64,000 nt of DNA from Homarus americanus (Eukaryota; Arthropoda; Malacostraca; Decapoda; Nephropidae). The position numbers and the translations under genes are program-made. The notes beneath the pieces are model-generated. The model did no database searches, was not told where the DNA came from, and saw nothing but the letters and a program-made list of their open reading frames with translations. Positions 60,882 to 64,000 of the stretch are shown here, piece by piece (within the stretch, counting starts at the first letter, position 1; every line of letters begins with the position of its first letter). The stretch is from positions 783,699 to 847,698 of the forward strand of contig NW_024738608.1 in the NCBI RefSeq assembly GCF_018991925.1, given 5' to 3'.

Positions 60882-61260
60882 CAGCAACCACCACCCACTA
60901 TCAACAACCAACCACCATTAACCAAAACACTACTAACCACCATCACAACAACTACTAAGATCACCATCCACCACCACCCTCATTACCATCACCTACCAAC
61001 CATCTATCACCATCAGCCACAACTAACCACGATCAGCCCCTTACACAACCACCACCACCCTACACCACTACCACCAACTATAACCATCACCAGCAACCAC
61101 GATCTGCCCCTTTAACCACCACCCTACACCACTACCACCAACCATAATCATCACCATCAACCACGATCAACCCCTTAAACCACCACCACCACCTCCACCA
61201 CCAACCATAACCATCACCACCATCCACAAATACCACCATCACCCACCACCAGCCATTTAG
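60882..61260. repeat. ACC/CATC-rich tract
   Basis: CACCACCAACCATAACC and related units. A longer segment containing CCACGATC..CCCCTT repeats about three times (61028, 61098, 61160). Confidence 0.8.
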
Positions 61261-61289
61261 CAGTGTATCGTTTTTGGAGCAGATGCCGA

Positions 61290-61331
61290 AGTCAATCCAA
61301 GTCAATCCAAGTCAATCCGAGTCAATCCGTT
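61290..61331. repeat. 10-bp tandem repeat GTCAATCCAA, four copies
   Basis: Two units end in AA and two in GA or GT. Confidence 0.93.
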
Positions 61332-62370
61332 TGGGGTCGAGAAAGCTGGAAAAGAACAACAATATCCACGATTATTCTAACTTTTGTTCTTCTTTCTTGT
61401 TATTATCGTTAGTTTACTGATGATTTGCGTTAGTCATTGAAATATCGTTGTCGTCTCTCTCTCTCTCTCTCTCAACCACCCGCCAATGGAAGCAGTCTCC
61501 TAGCTCATGCTCTTACGACAATCTGTGTTAATCGGCATTATCTTTTGAGGTGTCGCAGCCGCACGTCAAGCTTAACTCTCTTCCTGAACTTATCGTACGC
61601 CGCCAACCCCATGTGAACAAGTGCCGTATTTTCAGGGATTATCATACTCGACAATTATCGTACATCGTCAGCCCCTTGTCAACAAAGCGTGAGAATTTAG
61701 AGCTCTGACGAATGACACTGGTTGTTACTGTACACGTATTGTACACTACTAAAATTACTGTACATAGCTATACTTATACTTTATGTACACTCTTAGACCT
61801 ATAATACACTTATTGAGCATTTCTATAATATAAAAAAATTACTGATCACACGCATTTAAACAGTTATAACACACACACACACACGATTCTCTCTGCTAAC
61901 ATGTGCCGTATTTTTAAGGATTATGATAAATATACGCCATTAATATCAGCTTCAGATATTCTTGAGTAGATAATTTCCATATCATAATTGTCGACTACAA
62001 GAAATGATCATCAAGATAACTACAACATATATTAAAAGAAGGGGATACAGGTAGAGCTACAATAGGTACAGCACACATACATACGAGTATATCTGTTAAA
62101 TACAAGTACAATGCAGAGACAAGTAACAGATACAGGGGGTTAAAAAGACGGATACTGAGGGTTACAAGCAATAAGGGGGTTACAAGCAGTTTAAGACGAC
62201 GACCACACACAGAAGCACGATGAGGTGTGACTGCGTGAGGTAGAGTGGTGGCTATTCTGTACAGGGACACACCTTCAGTAAACGACCCATCAACATCGAC
62301 TTCCTGAATAGATTTTTCCTCGGTGGTGAAGTTTATAAAGGCATAAGTTACAATGTTGTTTCCCACAGCT
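61332..62370. other. Unique sequence with an unrecognised minus-strand frame
   Basis: A 170-codon minus-strand frame (61995-62507) begins in a GA microsatellite translation. It continues into about 110 codons that are not low-complexity, with a hydrophobic C-terminal half. I recognise no domain. It might be a 3' fragment of a gene or transposon, or chance. Two related segments (TGCCGTATTTT...GGATTAT) occur at 61622 and 61904. Confidence 0.4.
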
Positions 62371-62481
62371 GTCGGTCTGCCTTCCCCCGCCCTCTCTCTC
62401 TCTCTCTCTCCGTCTGTGTCTCTCTCCGTCTGTGTCTCTCCTCTCTCTCTGTTTCTCTCTCCTCCCCTTTCCTCCCTCTCT
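62371..62481. repeat. C/T-rich (TC)n tract with CCGTCTGTGTCTCTCT units
   Basis: TC repeats with two CCGTCTGTGTCTCTC insertions. Confidence 0.85.
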
Positions 62482-62515
62482 GAGTGGGAACTGGGAGTGT
62501 TAACCACTACACCCC
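62482..62515 (-). mobile_element. tRNA-like SINE head fragment, minus strand
   Basis: On the minus strand, GGTGTAGTGGTTAACACTCC resembles the 5' half and A box of a tRNA-Val-like sequence. It ends at the TC tract, with no B box, so it is truncated. Confidence 0.5.
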
Positions 62516-62584
62516 GAGGCTCTCGATGCTGTCAAGACGAGAGAGCAGCCTTTGTGAGTGTAACAAGATCTAAAACAGTTTTTA

Positions 62585-62700
62585 GGTTCCTTGTAGTGCA
62601 GTGGTTAACACTCCCAATTCCCACTAAGTGGTACATGGTTCAAATCCTTTGCTAGTGAGGTATTGTTAGTATATATTGAGGTTCGTGTGCATGAGATAAA
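62585..62700 (+). mobile_element. tRNA-like SINE head, plus strand
   Basis: TGTAGTGCAGTGGTTAACAC (62592-62611) is A-box-like and GGTTCAAATCC (62637-62647) fits the B-box consensus. It is the same sequence type as the minus-strand fragment at 62482-62515, with about 77 bp between the arms. The 3' end is unclear. Confidence 0.55.
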
Positions 62701-62974
62701 GATCCTGATATCTTTTGATAAAGAGACCAAGAAGGAAGGAGAGAAGTTACGAAGTCACGAAGAGAGAGAGAATCACCCAAAAGTTACCATCACCGAATAA
62801 TTCAGCCACAACTCGGTATCGCATTTTACCGAGCACTTCCATCTTGGCTCCACAGTACACAGTCCCAGAAAAGCCAAATGGAAGTTTTACCGGTTAACGC
62901 TGGCTGTAATCCCCGTGAGAAGCGATGCCTTCCCACCAGCCCTTGACTGTGGACGGCAGATCTCTCTCACGAGA

Positions 62975-63412
62975 AACGAGCCAATCAAGATGCAGATTTC
63001 CCCCCGGAGAGCCAATCACGAGCAAGATCTCCCCCAAAAGAGGCAATCAAGAGGCAGTCCCTCCCCCACCCCCCAAAAATGATCCAGAGGCCAATCACGA
63101 ATCGGATCTCAACCAATACGAGCCAATTACGAGCCAGAAATCCTCCAAGAATGAGCCATGCAAGAGCAAGATCTGGGGAAAGAAACCCAACCACACCTTC
63201 AGATCTCTCCACCCCCGTCATAAAACGAACCAATCACCAATCAGGTTTTGTGGTCTCTCCCTCCCATAAAGAACCAATCACGAGGCGTGTCACGAAATCT
63301 TCCCTCAAAACCGATCCAATCAAGAATCTTGTCTCTGAATCTTCGTCTAAAATAACCAATCATTAAACAGGCCTTGAAGGGGTCACTATTAAAATCCAAT
63401 CATTGATCCTGC
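62975..63412 (+). repeat. Degenerate repeat forming a CCAAT-box array
   Basis: About eleven CCAAT motifs (mostly CCAATCA) occur in about 430 bp, nearly all on the plus strand. They are often followed by CGAG(C)A(A)GATCT and spaced about 20-50 bp. A 114-codon frame (62925-63269) crosses part of it and is probably a by-product. CCAAT is the NF-Y recognition site; whether these are bound is unknown. Confidence 0.6.
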
Positions 63413-63745
63413 CCCCCCCTAATCTCCTTAACTAAAATATAATTACAATCTTATATCTATATTTTCCTTCCCTTCCTCCAGCCTTTAAACCCCCTTCCCA
63501 TAACTCTTCTCCCATAAACCTCCTCTATTTCCCCTTTCCCTCCCCTTCCCTCTCTCCTGTAACCCCCTCATTCCCCTTGCCCCCTATCTACCGTATGTCC
63601 CCTCTTCTAACCTTCCTTCCCCCTACCCACCTCCCCTTCCTAACCATCCTCCCACTTTCCCTCCGCCTAACTAACCCTACTCCCCCTTTCCCTTCACCCA
63701 ACCAATCCCCCTTTCCTCCCCTTCTTCCACCTCCCCATCACCAAA
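63413..63745. repeat. C/T-rich tract
   Basis: CCCCTTCCC and CCTCCC blocks with little guanine on the plus strand. Confidence 0.8.
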
Positions 63746-63834
63746 ATGGAAATATGTTGTCGCTGGACCTAAAGGGTAAAAAAAAATATATATCTGGCAT
63801 TTTCACCAACTAGTGCTTGGAAGTCTCTAAGGAC

Positions 63835-63931
63835 GGTAGGTTAGGTTAGGTTAGGTTAGGTTAGGTTAAGTGAGGGTGTTTAATCATACAGTATAAATAA
63901 ATTGTGGGAATGCCTAAGTTCAGGTGATTCA
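63835..63931 (+). mobile_element. Palindromic TTAGG-bearing element, right half
   Basis: About six tandem GGTTA units (63836-63867) are followed by GTTTAATCAT and then GCCTAAGTTCAGGTGATTC. These correspond to the core and right terminus of the copy at 24281-24500. The left arm is absent. Confidence 0.5.
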
Positions 63932-64000
63932 ATTTTCCCCTTAACTAAAGATGTGAGAAACTAACCAACCGACTCACTTAAACTACCGTGACACAGCTGC

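Noticed and set aside
61995..62507. 170-codon minus-strand protein
   Set aside because: The start lies in a microsatellite translation, and I recognise no domain in the rest. I kept it only as a note in the interval description.

Overview
This 64 kb window looks like non-coding DNA from an arthropod nuclear genome. I think a decapod or other malacostracan crustacean is most likely. Three things support this: an extreme density of di- and trinucleotide microsatellites and strand-asymmetric purine or pyrimidine tracts; many TTAGG/CCTAA tracts, which is the arthropod telomere motif, scattered internally on both strands; and a CR1-like LINE remnant together with tRNA-headed SINEs. I see no bacterial gene organisation and no complete protein-coding gene. 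Almost every long open frame is a translation of a simple repeat or minisatellite. The taxonomic call is an inference from sequence character and not a database match.

Layout. 0-9 kb is AT-rich unique sequence. It carries a cluster of nuclear-receptor half sites near 350-384, a 32-bp minisatellite (3.9-4.4 kb), decayed ~70-bp units (6.1-6.8 kb), a ~174-bp tandem repeat with a conserved hairpin (7.3-7.8 kb), and one candidate first exon with a perfect splice donor (8559-8610). 9.3-20 kb is dominated by G-rich, C/T-rich, TGG/TGA and TATGGTGTGG arrays. It also holds the first copy of an A-tailed dispersed repeat and a tRNA-headed SINE. 18-29 kb holds four of five copies or half-copies of a palindromic element that encloses TTAGG-like sequence. 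30-41 kb has degenerate CCTAA fields, long AT runs, the second A-tailed repeat and an array whose units change orientation. 41.6-49.6 kb is largely minisatellite: about 18 bp units over 1.8 kb, 63-bp units, and 26-bp units over 0.9 kb. 51.2-51.8 kb is a near-perfect palindrome with 239-bp arms. 53.3-54.6 kb is a dead CR1-like LINE on the minus strand. 59.8-60.2 kb is a SINE with clean 13-bp target site duplications. 60.7 kb has the third A-tailed repeat. 62.5-62.7 kb has two opposed tRNA-like heads, and 63.0-63.4 kb is an array of CCAAT motifs.

How the parts relate. There is no pathway or operon here. The connecting themes are retrotransposition (LINE machinery, SINEs, A-tailed repeats), elements that appear to carry microsatellite or telomere-like tracts with them, and tandem arrays. 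The strongest leads are the 51.2 kb palindrome, the palindromic TTAGG-bearing family with a possible 8-bp duplication, and the A-tailed family with an internal microsatellite.
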